In this document: piece by piece, positions 35,299-44,601 of the stretch
How the letters are laid out: each line of letters opens with the position of its first letter
Numbering within the stretch: position 1 is the first letter of the stretch
Source: an uncultured Arthrobacter sp.
GTDB taxonomy: Bacteria; Actinomycetota; Actinomycetes; Actinomycetales; Micrococcaceae
Length of the DNA stretch: 48,954 bases
Reading direction: 5' to 3'
NCBI RefSeq assembly: GCF_902805515.1
Contig: NZ_CADCTE010000061.1
Location: forward strand, 1 to 48,954
The notes under the pieces: generated by a model
Told to the model about the DNA's origin: nothing
Databases searched by the model: none
Seen by the model: the letters and a program-made list of their open reading frames with translations, nothing else
Made by a program: the position numbers and the translations under genes

Positions 35299-35346
35299 GG
35301 CGGGTGGGGACGGCGGCTTCGGCCGCCGGCCCCGCCCGCCTTTTTC
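35299..35346 (+). terminator. Rho-independent terminator of the subtilase gene
   Basis: 19-base arms (35299-35317, 35322-35340) with a TTCG loop, a few mismatches, and TTTTT immediately after. It is the strongest terminator in the window. Confidence 0.9.
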
Positions 35347-35395
35347 TGGGCCGTGGGAAAATACCGGAGACAGCAGAGATGCAGGAGGGACGGGC

Positions 35396-35608
35396 ATGCC
35401 GAATCGAGAAGGCTTCATCGAGCGCTTCATGCGCCTCACCGGCCGGGCGCGGGCCTTCTTCGGCCCGGCGCAGTCAAGCTCCCTCGACCATCCAATGACT
35501 GCCGAAAACCAGGAGCTGCTGAAGCAAAGGCAGTCCGAGGCGGATCAGTGGGAGACGATCACCCGGGCCGACGGCTCGACCTACATCGTTCCCCGCCGGC
35601 CGTCCTGA
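35396..35608 (+). CDS. Small hypothetical protein, first of a paralogous pair
   Basis: A 70-residue soluble protein with no recognised domain. The N-terminal half is basic and amphipathic (GFIERFMRLTGRARAFFGPA), the middle is polar, and the end reads TRADGSTYIVPRRPS. The downstream gene encodes a protein with the same plan (FVRLFLGPADRTG...HHYAVRRP), so the two look like an old duplication. ATG 35396 has a clear ribosome site (GGAGGGA). It follows the subtilase terminator, so it is probably transcribed on its own. Function unknown. Confidence 0.7.
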   Translation: MPNREGFIERFMRLTGRARAFFGPAQSSSLDHPMTAENQELLKQRQSEADQWETITRADGSTYIVPRRPS

Positions 35609-35667
35609 CCGGCGCTTTCCGCACCCACCCGGCGTAAAATGAGATGTACCTCAGAAGAAGGTGCATC

Positions 35668-35907
35668 ATGGAAAATCTTCCGGAACCAGAGAAGCGACGC
35701 CGGGTCCGGCGCCCCCCTTACAGCCGCCTCGACTCGTTCGTCCGGCTGTTCCTCGGCCCCGCCGACCGCACCGGATCGGAAACCCCGGTGGTCCATCGAC
35801 ACGACGCAGCCGAGGACCAAAGCGAAAAGCAGCTGGCCGGCATCGAGATGATGGAGGACTCGGAAGGCCACCACTACGCGGTGCGGAGGCCGACCGAGGA
35901 AACGTGA
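35668..35907 (+). CDS. Small hypothetical protein, second of a paralogous pair
   Basis: A 79-residue soluble protein, basic at the N-terminus (EKRRRVRRPPYSRLDSFVRLF), acidic in the middle and ending HHYAVRRPTEET. It shares the F-x-R-L-F-x-GPA and Y-x-V-x-RRP features with the neighbour upstream. ATG 35668 was preferred over ATG 35644 because GAAGG lies six bases before it. TAAAAT at 35635-35640 may be a -10. Its ACG-TGA end is the first part of a 14-bp tandem repeat. Confidence 0.65.
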   Translation: MENLPEPEKRRRVRRPPYSRLDSFVRLFLGPADRTGSETPVVHRHDAAEDQSEKQLAGIEMMEDSEGHHYAVRRPTEET

Positions 35908-35958
35908 CCGACGAGGCGTGACCGACGAGGCGTGACCGACGAGACGTGACCGACGAGA
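35903..35958 (+). repeat. Four tandem 14-bp repeats spanning the stop codon
   Basis: Units CGTGACCGACGAGR start at 35903, 35917, 35931 and 35945. The stop TGA of the small gene lies in the first unit and is repeated in each further unit, in shifting frames because 14 is not a multiple of three. A separate 17-bp direct repeat (GCCCCGCTCAGGACAGT) follows at 35985 and 36008. Confidence 0.9.
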
Positions 35959-36037
35959 CGTAGGGCCGCGGCAGAAAACCCAGCGCCCCGCTCAGGACAG
36001 TGCGGATGCCCCGCTCAGGACAGTCCGGTTCGGGCCG

Positions 36038-37324
<1,287 letters not shown>

Positions 37325-37426
37325 GCACTCGCTCACTGACATCGTCGGAATCTGCTGCAGTGCGGCGCTTCGGTGCACGGCACATCGGCCGGGCCGGCCC
37401 TCGCCCGCGGAGTGCCACACGCTGCC

Positions 37427-37432
37427 AGTCTA
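37427..37432 (-). promoter_or_regulatory. Candidate -10 (TAGACT) of lysC
   Basis: Minus-strand TAGACT about 100 bp before the lysC start, the same hexamer as the SRP RNA and purS candidates. The -35 is not convincing. Confidence 0.35.
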
Positions 37433-37528
37433 GCGGCGGGCCGAAGCGGCTCCCCAATTGCATGACCGAATATGGACGGCCCGTCAAAATAACTCGGCGA
37501 ACCTCCACCGATTCAGCGCCGGGTGGCA

Positions 37529-37534
37529 TAGGGT
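37529..37534 (+). promoter_or_regulatory. -10 element TAGGGT of a probable leaderless promoter (ABC ATPase gene)
   Basis: TAGGGT is followed by six bases and ATG 37541, with no Shine-Dalgarno. It marks transcription divergent from lysC. Confidence 0.5.
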
Positions 37535-37540
37535 CACGGG

Positions 37541-38473
37541 ATGACCAACGAATTTGGGGGAATCGTTGTGCACGCCGCCGCACGGAGCTTTGGCTCGGTG
37601 CAGGCCGTCCGGCACATCGATTTCGAGGCCCCACCCGGTGAAGTAACCGCCCTGATCGGACCCAACGGCTCCGGCAAGACAACCCTCCTGCTGATCCTCG
37701 CATCACTCCTTGCCGTCGACTCCGGCTCGGTGCGCGTGGGCGGGATCGACCCGGTGGCCGACCCGCAGGGGGTGCGCAGGCTTGTCGGCTGGATGCCCGA
37801 TTCCCTCGGCAGGTGGGACTCCCTCTCGGCGCTCGAGGTGCTCACCACCACCGGTGCGCTCTACGGGATGTCTCCGGAGGAACGGACCGCCCGCGCCCAC
37901 GAACTGCTTGAAACGGTGAGCCTCACCGAGTACACCCGCCAGCCGGCACGGGTGCTCTCCCGAGGCCAGCAGCAGCGGCTCAGCCTGGCCCGCGCCCTGA
38001 TCCATGACCCGCAGGTCCTCCTGCTCGACGAACCGGCGTCGGGCCTCGACCCCGGATCCCGGGTGGACCTGCGGACCCTGCTGCGGACCCTGGCCGCCGC
38101 GGGCAAGACGGTTGTTGTCTCAAGCCACGTGCTATCGGAACTCGACGAGATCGCCGACCGCGCCGTCTTCGTCAGCAGGGGCGAATCGGTCCGCAGCCAG
38201 ACCCTTGACGAGGCCGGACACCAGGTGCGGCGCTACAACATCCAGGCTGAGCCGATGGATGCCCTCGCCGCGGAGCTCTCCGGCCATGGGATGCGGTTCG
38301 AGGAGCGCGGGGACTCCCGGCGGGTCGAGTACCAGGTGATGCTCGACAGCACCCAGCAGGCGGCGTGGCTCCTGCGCACCCTCGTGCTTGCCGACGTCGC
38401 CGTCACCGCCTTCGCGCCTGCCGGTGGCGCGCTCGAAGAAACCTACATGAGCCTGGATACGGACAGACGATGA
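37541..38473 (+). CDS. ABC transporter ATPase (export type)
   Basis: A 310-residue ATPase that would drive the permease encoded next. Walker A is GPNGSGKTT, the signature is the LSRGQQQRLSLARAL variant (LSGGQ changed to LSRGQ), Walker B is LLLDEPASGLDPGSR, and VVVSSHVLSELDEI carries the switch His. A C-terminal domain of about 90 residues after the ABC core resembles the extra domain of DrrA/CcmA-type exporters. It overlaps the permease gene by ATGA. The substrate is unknown. Location between lysC and recR, on the opposite strand, interrupts the usual recR-lysC neighbourhood. Confidence 0.88.
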   Translation: MTNEFGGIVVHAAARSFGSVQAVRHIDFEAPPGEVTALIGPNGSGKTTLLLILASLLAVDSGSVRVGGIDPVADPQGVRRLVGWMPDSLGRWDSLSALEVLTTTGALYGMSPEERTARAHELLETVSLTEYTRQPARVLSRGQQQRLSLARALIHDPQVLLLDEPASGLDPGSRVDLRTLLRTLAAAGKTVVVSSHVLSELDEIADRAVFVSRGESVRSQTLDEAGHQVRRYNIQAEPMDALAAELSGHGMRFEERGDSRRVEYQVMLDSTQQAAWLLRTLVLADVAVTAFAPAGGALEETYMSLDTDRR

Positions 38474-39603
38474 GCGTGAAGATGCAGCAGCCGCCGCAGA
38501 CGGCGGACGAACGAACCCTGTCCACCCGGTCCGCCGTCGGGACGGTGTTTGGCCTTGAGATGCGCCAGCGCCTCCGAGGCCGGGCCTGGTACATCATGCT
38601 CGCCGTGTGGTTTGTGGTGATCGGGGCGGTCTTCCTCCTCGCCCTGGCCACGATGGGCTCGTATATGGACATCGGCGCGATGCTCTTCGACCTGGTGGTC
38701 GGGTTCGTGCTGTTCTTCGGACTGCTCGTGGCGCCCGGACTCTCCGCCAATGCGGTCAACGGTGACCGGGCGGCCGGGACGCTGGCGGTCCTGCAGGTCA
38801 CCCTGCTGACCCCGGGCCAGTTGCTCGCCGGGAAGTGGCTGGCCTCCTGGGTCGGTTCCCTGGCGTTCCTCGTGCTCAGCGCGCCGTTCATCTTCTGGGC
38901 GCTGGCCCTGGGCGGGGTGCCCGCCTCCGAGGCGTTCATTTCGCTGGGCATGCTCGCCCTTGAGCTGGGTCTCGTCTGTGCCATCGGCGTCGGGGTTTCC
39001 GCTATCGCGAACCGGCCGCTCTTCTCCATTGTGGCCACCTACATGCTGGTGGCGCTGCTGTCCCTGGGGACGCTCATCACCTTTGGGCTGAGCACCGCGC
39101 TGGTGATGGAGGAGGCCGAGGTAACCTCCTCCTACTACAGCTACCCCATGCAGAATGAAGAGTTCAACGACCAGAGTCCGGAGCCGCAGCCCGGGGACCC
39201 GGAATGCATCACCGAAACCTTCGTGCAGCCGGTGGCCCACACCGAACGGATTACGTGGATGCTTGCCGCCAACCCCTTCGTGGTGGTGGCCGACGCGGTT
39301 CCCTACTCGCGCAGCACCCCGGATGCCGGTCAGTCCGGTGACTTCGGCTACGTCGAAAACTACCGTCCTCCCGGTGTGATGGAGGGAATCAGCCAGCAGG
39401 TCCGGGATTTCCAGGCGGGCCCCGACTACAACGTCACCTGTGCGGAGTCGCAGGGACTGGCCCGCGACGTCGACGACAAGTTCCCGATCTGGCCGCTGGG
39501 GCTCCTGCTGCAGTCGCTGCTGGCCGGGGGCCTGCTGGGGCTGGGGTACCGTCGTCTGCGGACGCCGGTACGGAGACTGGCGCAGGGCACCCGGATCGCC
39601 TGA
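38470..39603 (+). CDS. ABC transporter permease (ABC-2 type)
   Basis: A 377-residue membrane protein, partner of the ATPase just upstream (4-base overlap). A cytosolic N-terminus leads to a first TM (WYIMLAVWFVVIGAVFLLALATM) and about four more helices including VLFFGLLVAPGLSANAVNGDRAAGTL, the ABC-2 signature region. A large extracytoplasmic domain of about 130 residues follows (YYSYPMQNEEF to NYRPPGVMEG), containing two Cys that may bond, and a final TM (LLLQSLLAGGLLGLGY). This layout occurs in Micrococcales exporters of unknown cargo. ATG 38470 was chosen; the longer frame from 38365 overlaps the ATPase. Confidence 0.85.
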   Translation: MSVKMQQPPQTADERTLSTRSAVGTVFGLEMRQRLRGRAWYIMLAVWFVVIGAVFLLALATMGSYMDIGAMLFDLVVGFVLFFGLLVAPGLSANAVNGDRAAGTLAVLQVTLLTPGQLLAGKWLASWVGSLAFLVLSAPFIFWALALGGVPASEAFISLGMLALELGLVCAIGVGVSAIANRPLFSIVATYMLVALLSLGTLITFGLSTALVMEEAEVTSSYYSYPMQNEEFNDQSPEPQPGDPECITETFVQPVAHTERITWMLAANPFVVVADAVPYSRSTPDAGQSGDFGYVENYRPPGVMEGISQQVRDFQAGPDYNVTCAESQGLARDVDDKFPIWPLGLLLQSLLAGGLLGLGYRRLRTPVRRLAQGTRIA

Positions 39604-39661
39604 CGATTCTGGCGGTCCCTCCCGCAGGGACCGCCGGAACCCGGACGCTCCCTGGTTCTGG

Positions 39662-40258
39662 CTAGGACATGGAGCGGCGGCCCTCGAAGGCGCGCCCGAG
39701 GGTCACTTCGTCCGCGTATTCGAGGTCTCCGCCGACCGGCAGGCCGGAGGCGAGCCGGGTCACCGGGATGCCGATGGTCTTGAGCATCCGCACCAGGTAG
39801 GTCGCCGTCGCCTCCCCCTCAAGGTTGGGGTCAGTGGCGATGATGATTTCCTTGATCTGCTCGTCCGTCAGTCGGTTGAGGAGCTCCCGGATGCGCAGCT
39901 GATCGGGTCCGACTCCCGCGATGGGATTGATGGCGCCGCCGAGCACATGGTAGCGGCCGCGGAAGGAGCGGGTCCGCTCCACCGCGATGACGTCCTTGGA
40001 CTCTTCAACGACGCAGATCATCGACGGGTCGCGGCGGGTATCCCTGCAGATTCCGCAGGTTTCCTGCTCGGCGACGTTTCCGCAGATTGCGCAGAACTTC
40101 ACGCGCTCCTTGACGGTGGTGATGGCGTTGACGAGCCGCTTCATGTCGTCTCCGTCGGCCTCAAGGATGTGGAAGGCGAGCCGCTGGGCGGACTTCGGTC
40201 CTACACCGGGGAGGCGACCGAGCTCATCGATAAGCTCTTGAACCGCGCCTTCGTACAC
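39662..40258 (-). CDS. recR: Recombination protein RecR
   Basis: Loads RecA on gapped DNA with RecO (and RecF). The 198-residue protein shows the N-terminal helix-hairpin-helix ([18 protein letters not shown]), a four-Cys zinc finger ([16 protein letters not shown]), and the Toprim domain ([17 protein letters not shown] through [18 protein letters not shown]). GTG 40258 follows GAAGAAGG. It lies 80 bp after dnaX; the ebfC/ybaB gene that usually sits between them is absent. Confidence 0.96.
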   Translation of the reverse strand: MYEGAVQELIDELGRLPGVGPKSAQRLAFHILEADGDDMKRLVNAITTVKERVKFCAICGNVAEQETCGICRDTRRDPSMICVVEESKDVIAVERTRSFRGRYHVLGGAINPIAGVGPDQLRIRELLNRLTDEQIKEIIIATDPNLEGEATATYLVRMLKTIGIPVTRLASGLPVGGDLEYADEVTLGRAFEGRRSMS

Positions 40259-40338
40259 GTGACCTTCTTCATTGTTGGATGTTGCGGGTGGGCGAACGAT
40301 GCATTGTTACGCCCCGAATCTTCTGGGTGCGGCGCCCG

Positions 40339-43300
40339 CTACTGGGCGTCGATTCTACGCTCCTCGACGAGCCGGCCGTTCAGGATCCGTTCGATCGCCG
40401 ACCGCCCCACCAGACCGGTTTCCTCGATCGTCTCATCGTCGGCGCTGGGTACATCTTCGACGTACCTCAAGTCTACGGTTCCGGACCCGGCCGCGGCCTC
40501 CTCGGCCCGCTTCCGGGCCGCTTCATCGAGCAACCGCTGGTACCGGCTGATGGGTTTGGCCGAGGATGCACCGGCCGAGGCGGGGGCGTCCTGGGAACCA
40601 CGCGAAGCGGCGCCCGGCGACTGTGGCTGGGCCTGTACCGGCGCTGGTGTCTGTGGCTGTTGCTGTGCCGGTGGCTGGGCCTGTGCCGGGGCTGGTGATT
40701 GTGGCTGGGCCGGAGCCTGAGGCTGGACGAGTGCCTGCGGCTGGACCGGTGCCGGTGCCTGCGGTTGGGCCGATGTCTGGAGTTGGACTGCCCCCTGCGC
40801 TGGTTCGTGCGGCCGGCCGTGGCCTGGTCCAGAGAAGGAGGTTGCTGTTGAAGCCGAAGCCGGTGCCTCTGATGGCGCACCTGCCTGAGTCCGCGCCGGG
40901 GCGCCGGCATGAGCCTGGGCCGACACGGCTGGCTGTGGCCGATTCGGTGTCTGGTATCCCTGCATTTGGTGGCCCTGAGCCTGAGCCTGAGCCTGAGCCT
41001 GATGGCCCTGCGCCTGCGGCGGTACCCCTTGTGCCTGGGGCGCTGCCTGCGGCGTTACCTGCGTCCTCACCCGCGCCTGATCCTTTGGCTGGGCGGGTGA
41101 CTGCGACCGTGCCGGGGTGCCGGAGAATCCCTGCGCCGGAGCGTGGGCTGAGGCATGCGCACCAGCGGTCTGCGCCTGGGCCTGTGATCCTGCCGGTGCA
41201 CGGCGGGCTGACGATGGTTCCTGAGACAGCGACGGCGAGGCGGGAGCACCAGGAGCACCAGGGGTTCCGTAGTGTCCGGGACCCGGATCGTAAGCATCCT
41301 CGGGGGGTTCGATCAAAGCCCAGGAGTCGTCATCGGGGTCAGCGTTCTGCCAGTACGGAGGCGGCTCAGGACTCGATGACGGGGCGCTGTCATCCCGTGC
41401 GCTCTGGGGTGCGGAAGGTCCGCTGGCGGAATTCCCCTGCTGTCCCGCGCCCGGACCTGCGGCCGGTCTTCCCTGGCCGGTCGGCGCAACAGCGCGGCCG
41501 CCGGTTGGACCCGTGCGGTCGCCGGCCGGAACCGCAGGGGCTCCAGACGACGGACGTGTTCCCCGGGAAGGCATGTCGCTGGTTCGGGGTGAGCCGTGTG
41601 TGGGTGAACTGGGAGCGGGCGGACCAGGCATGCGTGAATCGGGCATGTGCGAACCGGGCGCAGGCGCACCAGGCACGGGCGAACCGGGCGTAGGCGCACC
41701 AGGCACGGGCGAACCGGGCGTAGGCGCACCAGGCACGGGCGAACCGGGCACAGGCGCACCAGGCATGGGCGAATCTGGCATGGGCGAATCTGGCATGCGT
41801 GAATCGGGCGTCTGCGCACCTGGCGTGGGCGAACCCGGCGCGGGTGAAGCAGGCATGCGCGAACCGGGTGCTGGCGAGTCCGACATGCGCGTACCCGGCT
41901 CGGCCGAGCCTGGCGTGGGTGATTCCGGTGAGGGTGAGCCCTGCTTAGGCGAGCCCTGCATAGGTGAACCAGCCACGGGTGAACCAGGCATGGGTGAACT
42001 GGGCGCGGGTGGGGGCGGCGTGGGCGAACCAGGCGCGATTGAGTCCGGTGCACGTGAAACAGGCGGGCGTGAACCCGGTGCAGATGAGTCCGATGTCTGT
42101 AGTCGAGGGCCGGGGCCGGCTGCGCCACCGGCAGGGCCTGCGGGGTTGGCAACCGGACTCGCTTGCTCCCGTGGCTGCTGGGGGCGCGCAGAGGCTTCCG
42201 GCGAACTAGGCGCGGCGGGACCCGCCGATGGGGCTGCCGGGCGCGGAGCGCTGCTCGTTGGCGCGACTTGCTCAGGCGACTGCGCAGGAGGCTGTGCCTC
42301 GGAGCGGTTGGGCGCGGCTGCAGGGCCGGCCGGCGATGTTACGGGCGCGCCCGAACTCTGGGGGAGTGGTGCTGCGGCCAAAGGCGACCCAACCCCGGGG
42401 TTCGACCCGGGACTCGATGGGGGGGCCGGAGTGCCCTTAGCCGGCGTTGGCCGGCTGGCCGGTACTTTTGGGTCCGACTCACCCCGGCCCGGACCGTCGA
42501 GGATGGCCTCGATCATGCAGTCGAGCCCCAGGACCTTCTGGATGGCCTGGCGCACGTTGTCCATATGCGGCCCCCGTTGGAAGGCTATGGCATTCCCCGG
42601 AGTGGTGAAGGCGAGGATGAGCTTATTGCCCTCCATCGACCGCGGCTTCGCATCAACATTCACATTGAGCCAGGTGATCCGCTTGATCTTCGCGAGCTCG
42701 TCCATGATTTCCGGCCAGGCGCGGCGGACCATCTCAATCTGTCCTGAACCGCCCGGGGCGGAAGGCGCCTCGGCTGGCGCGCCCTGGGCTGGCTGCCCCG
42801 GAGCTCCAGGAGGAGTCCCGGTGCCCGGAGCGACGGCGGGGGCCGGACCGTGGGCGGCGGGGTCTGCAGCGGAGCGATTCGCCGGTGCGCGGTCAGCGGA
42901 GGGTGCAGCCGCGGGTGCCGCGGGAGAAGTTGCGGGCGCTGCTGGCGCGGGTGGTTCGCTGCCCCAGCTGTTGCCCCAGTCAGCCGACGCGGCGGCCGGT
43001 GCAGGCGAAGCAGCCGCAGGGGCGGTTCCGGTGGGCGTCGCGTCGGGCGCGGCGTCATTGTCCTGCCCGCGCCGTGGCTCGGGCGCGGAACCGGCTCGGG
43101 CTGCATCTCCGTGCGCTGCCGCCGGTGACGCCGTGTCCGGCGTCGGGGCGGCCGGCGCCGCAGCGGCATTCCGGCTGTCCGAAGGGCGGTCACCCGGTGT
43201 CGTACTGCCCGGTGCGGGAGAGCCTGGCGCTGAGGTATGTGATGCCGGGACGGGCGGCGAACCGGCTGCCGGGCGGGTTGCAGCCCCGGTCGGGGCCGAC

Positions 43301-44589
43301 GGCGCACCGGCCGACACGCGCGCGGCACTCTGTGCGCCATCCGCGGCGGGCTCAGCGGGACGGCCCGAGCCCTGACCAGCTGGACGTGCCGGCGGGGCTG
43401 CCGTTGCCGGCGCCGGTTCGGTTCCTGCGTAGGCGAGCCGGCGCTCGATCCGGTCGACCCGGGCAAGGGTTCCGCGGACCGACTCATCGGCGGCGGGCAG
43501 CAGAATCCGCGCGCACAGCAGCTCAAGGTGCAGCCGCGGCGACGTGGCTCCGGTCATCTCGGTGAGCGCGGTGTTGGTGATGTCGGCGGCACGGGACAAC
43601 TCCCCGGCGCCAAGCTGGTTCGCCTGCGTCCGCATGCGGTGCAGCTGGTCCTCGGGGATACCCCGCAGGACGGAGGCCGCCCCCTCGGGAACGGCGTTGA
43701 TGACGATCAGGTCGCGGAAACGCTCGAGGAGATCCTCAACGAACCGCCGCGGGTCGTGACCGGTCTGGATCACCCGATCCACTGCGGTGAAGACGGTCGC
43801 AGCGTCCCCGGCAGCGACGGCGTCGACGACGTCGTCAAGCAGGGTCGCGTGGGTGTAGCCGAGCAGGGAGACGGCCAGCTCATAGTCGACGCCGGACTCA
43901 CCGGCACCCGCCATCAGCTGGTCGAGCACGGAGAGGGAGTCGCGGACTGAACCGCCGCCGGCCCGCACCACCAGGGAGAGCACGCCCGGAGCGACGGGCA
44001 CGTTCTCCTGCCGGCACAGCAGCTCAAGGTAGGCCATCAGCGGTTCCTGCGGCACCAGCCGGAAGGGGTAGTGGTGGGTCCGCGAGCGGATCGTCCCGAT
44101 CACCTTGTCAGGCTCGGTCGTCGCGAAGATGAAGAGGATATGCTCCGGTGGCTCCTCGACGATCTTGAGCAGGGCATTGAAGCCGGCCGAGGTCACCATG
44201 TGGGCCTCGTCAATGATGAAGATCTTGTAGCGGTCGCGCACCGGGGCGAAAGTAGCGCGCTCGCGGAGGTCGCGGGCGTCGTCGACGCCGCCGTGGCTCG
44301 CGGCGTCGATCTCGATGACATCGAGGCTGCCGGAGCCGTTGCGGGCCAGTTCGACGCAGCTGTCGCACACACCGCAGGGCGTCGGCGTCGGGCCCTGCGC
44401 GCAGTTCAGGCAGCGGGCGAGGATGCGTGCCGAGGTGGTCTTGCCGCAGCCGCGGGGACCGGAGAACAGGTAGGCGTGATTGACCCGGCCCTTTTCGATG
44501 GCGGCCATCAGCGGGTCGGTGACGTGCTCCTGGCCGATCACGTCCGCGAAGGTCTCGGGGCGGTACCGACGGTAAAGGGCTGTACTCAC
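40339..44589 (-). CDS. dnaX: DNA polymerase III gamma/tau subunit with very large repeat-rich tail
   Basis: Clamp-loader ATPase of the replisome. The 1416-residue protein is far longer than typical bacterial tau. Residues 1-380 are conserved: FSGPRGCGKTTSARIL (Walker A), the zinc module CLNCAQ...CGVCDSC, FIIDEAHM (Walker B) and sensor LFIFATTEPDKV, then the clamp-loader domain III. A Pro/Ala-rich linker leads to a tau-like domain (about 640-710, RRAWPEIMDELAKIKRITWL). Then about 600 low-complexity residues include P-G-S-P/P-G-A-P 5-residue repeats and a Gln/Ala/Pro tract. A conserved-looking end (ISRYQRLLDEAARKRAEEAA) closes it. No frame break is visible. GTG 44589 has a -10-like TAAGGT six bases upstream (overlapping the gluQ stop) and no ribosome site. 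Confidence 0.94.
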   Translation of the reverse strand: MSTALYRRYRPETFADVIGQEHVTDPLMAAIEKGRVNHAYLFSGPRGCGKTTSARILARCLNCAQGPTPTPCGVCDSCVELARNGSGSLDVIEIDAASHGGVDDARDLRERATFAPVRDRYKIFIIDEAHMVTSAGFNALLKIVEEPPEHILFIFATTEPDKVIGTIRSRTHHYPFRLVPQEPLMAYLELLCRQENVPVAPGVLSLVVRAGGGSVRDSLSVLDQLMAGAGESGVDYELAVSLLGYTHATLLDDVVDAVAAGDAATVFTAVDRVIQTGHDPRRFVEDLLERFRDLIVINAVPEGAASVLRGIPEDQLHRMRTQANQLGAGELSRAADITNTALTEMTGATSPRLHLELLCARILLPAADESVRGTLARVDRIERRLAYAGTEPAPATAAPPARPAGQGSGRPAEPAADGAQSAARVSAGAPSAPTGAATRPAAGSPPVPASHTSAPGSPAPGSTTPGDRPSDSRNAAAAPAAPTPDTASPAAAHGDAARAGSAPEPRRGQDNDAAPDATPTGTAPAAASPAPAAASADWGNSWGSEPPAPAAPATSPAAPAAAPSADRAPANRSAADPAAHGPAPAVAPGTGTPPGAPGQPAQGAPAEAPSAPGGSGQIEMVRRAWPEIMDELAKIKRITWLNVNVDAKPRSMEGNKLILAFTTPGNAIAFQRGPHMDNVRQAIQKVLGLDCMIEAILDGPGRGESDPKVPASRPTPAKGTPAPPSSPGSNPGVGSPLAAAPLPQSSGAPVTSPAGPAAAPNRSEAQPPAQSPEQVAPTSSAPRPAAPSAGPAAPSSPEASARPQQPREQASPVANPAGPAGGAAGPGPRLQTSDSSAPGSRPPVSRAPDSIAPGSPTPPPPAPSSPMPGSPVAGSPMQGSPKQGSPSPESPTPGSAEPGTRMSDSPAPGSRMPASPAPGSPTPGAQTPDSRMPDSPMPDSPMPGAPVPGSPVPGAPTPGSPVPGAPTPGSPVPGAPAPGSHMPDSRMPGPPAPSSPTHGSPRTSDMPSRGTRPSSGAPAVPAGDRTGPTGGRAVAPTGQGRPAAGPGAGQQGNSASGPSAPQSARDDSAPSSSPEPPPYWQNADPDDDSWALIEPPEDAYDPGPGHYGTPGAPGAPASPSLSQEPSSARRAPAGSQAQAQTAGAHASAHAPAQGFSGTPARSQSPAQPKDQARVRTQVTPQAAPQAQGVPPQAQGHQAQAQAQAQGHQMQGYQTPNRPQPAVSAQAHAGAPARTQAGAPSEAPASASTATSFSGPGHGRPHEPAQGAVQLQTSAQPQAPAPVQPQALVQPQAPAQPQSPAPAQAQPPAQQQPQTPAPVQAQPQSPGAASRGSQDAPASAGASSAKPISRYQRLLDEAARKRAEEAAAGSGTVDLRYVEDVPSADDETIEETGLVGRSAIERILNGRLVEERRIDAQ
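41600..42110. repeat. 15/30-bp degenerate tandem repeats in dnaX
   Basis: About 34 in-frame 15-bp units of the form GARCCNGGCRYRGGY (plus strand), with near-identical 30-bp copies at 41651, 41681 and 41711. On the coding strand they give P-x-P-G-[ASD] repeats. Being multiples of three, changes in copy number keep the frame. Confidence 0.88.
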
Positions 44590-44595
44590 AGATGA

Positions 44596-44601
44596 ACCTT
44601 A
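44596..44601 (-). promoter_or_regulatory. -10 element TAAGGT of a probable leaderless promoter (dnaX)
   Basis: Minus-strand TAAGGT, whose TAA is the gluQ stop, is followed by TCATCT and GTG 44589. dnaX may thus be transcribed from its own leaderless start in addition to read-through from gluQ. Confidence 0.4.

Noticed and set aside
41513-43375. A 620-codon open frame on the plus strand rich in Gly and Glu
   Set aside because: It is the antisense of the dnaX repeat tail; the collagen-like look comes from the same 15-bp repeats read on the other strand.
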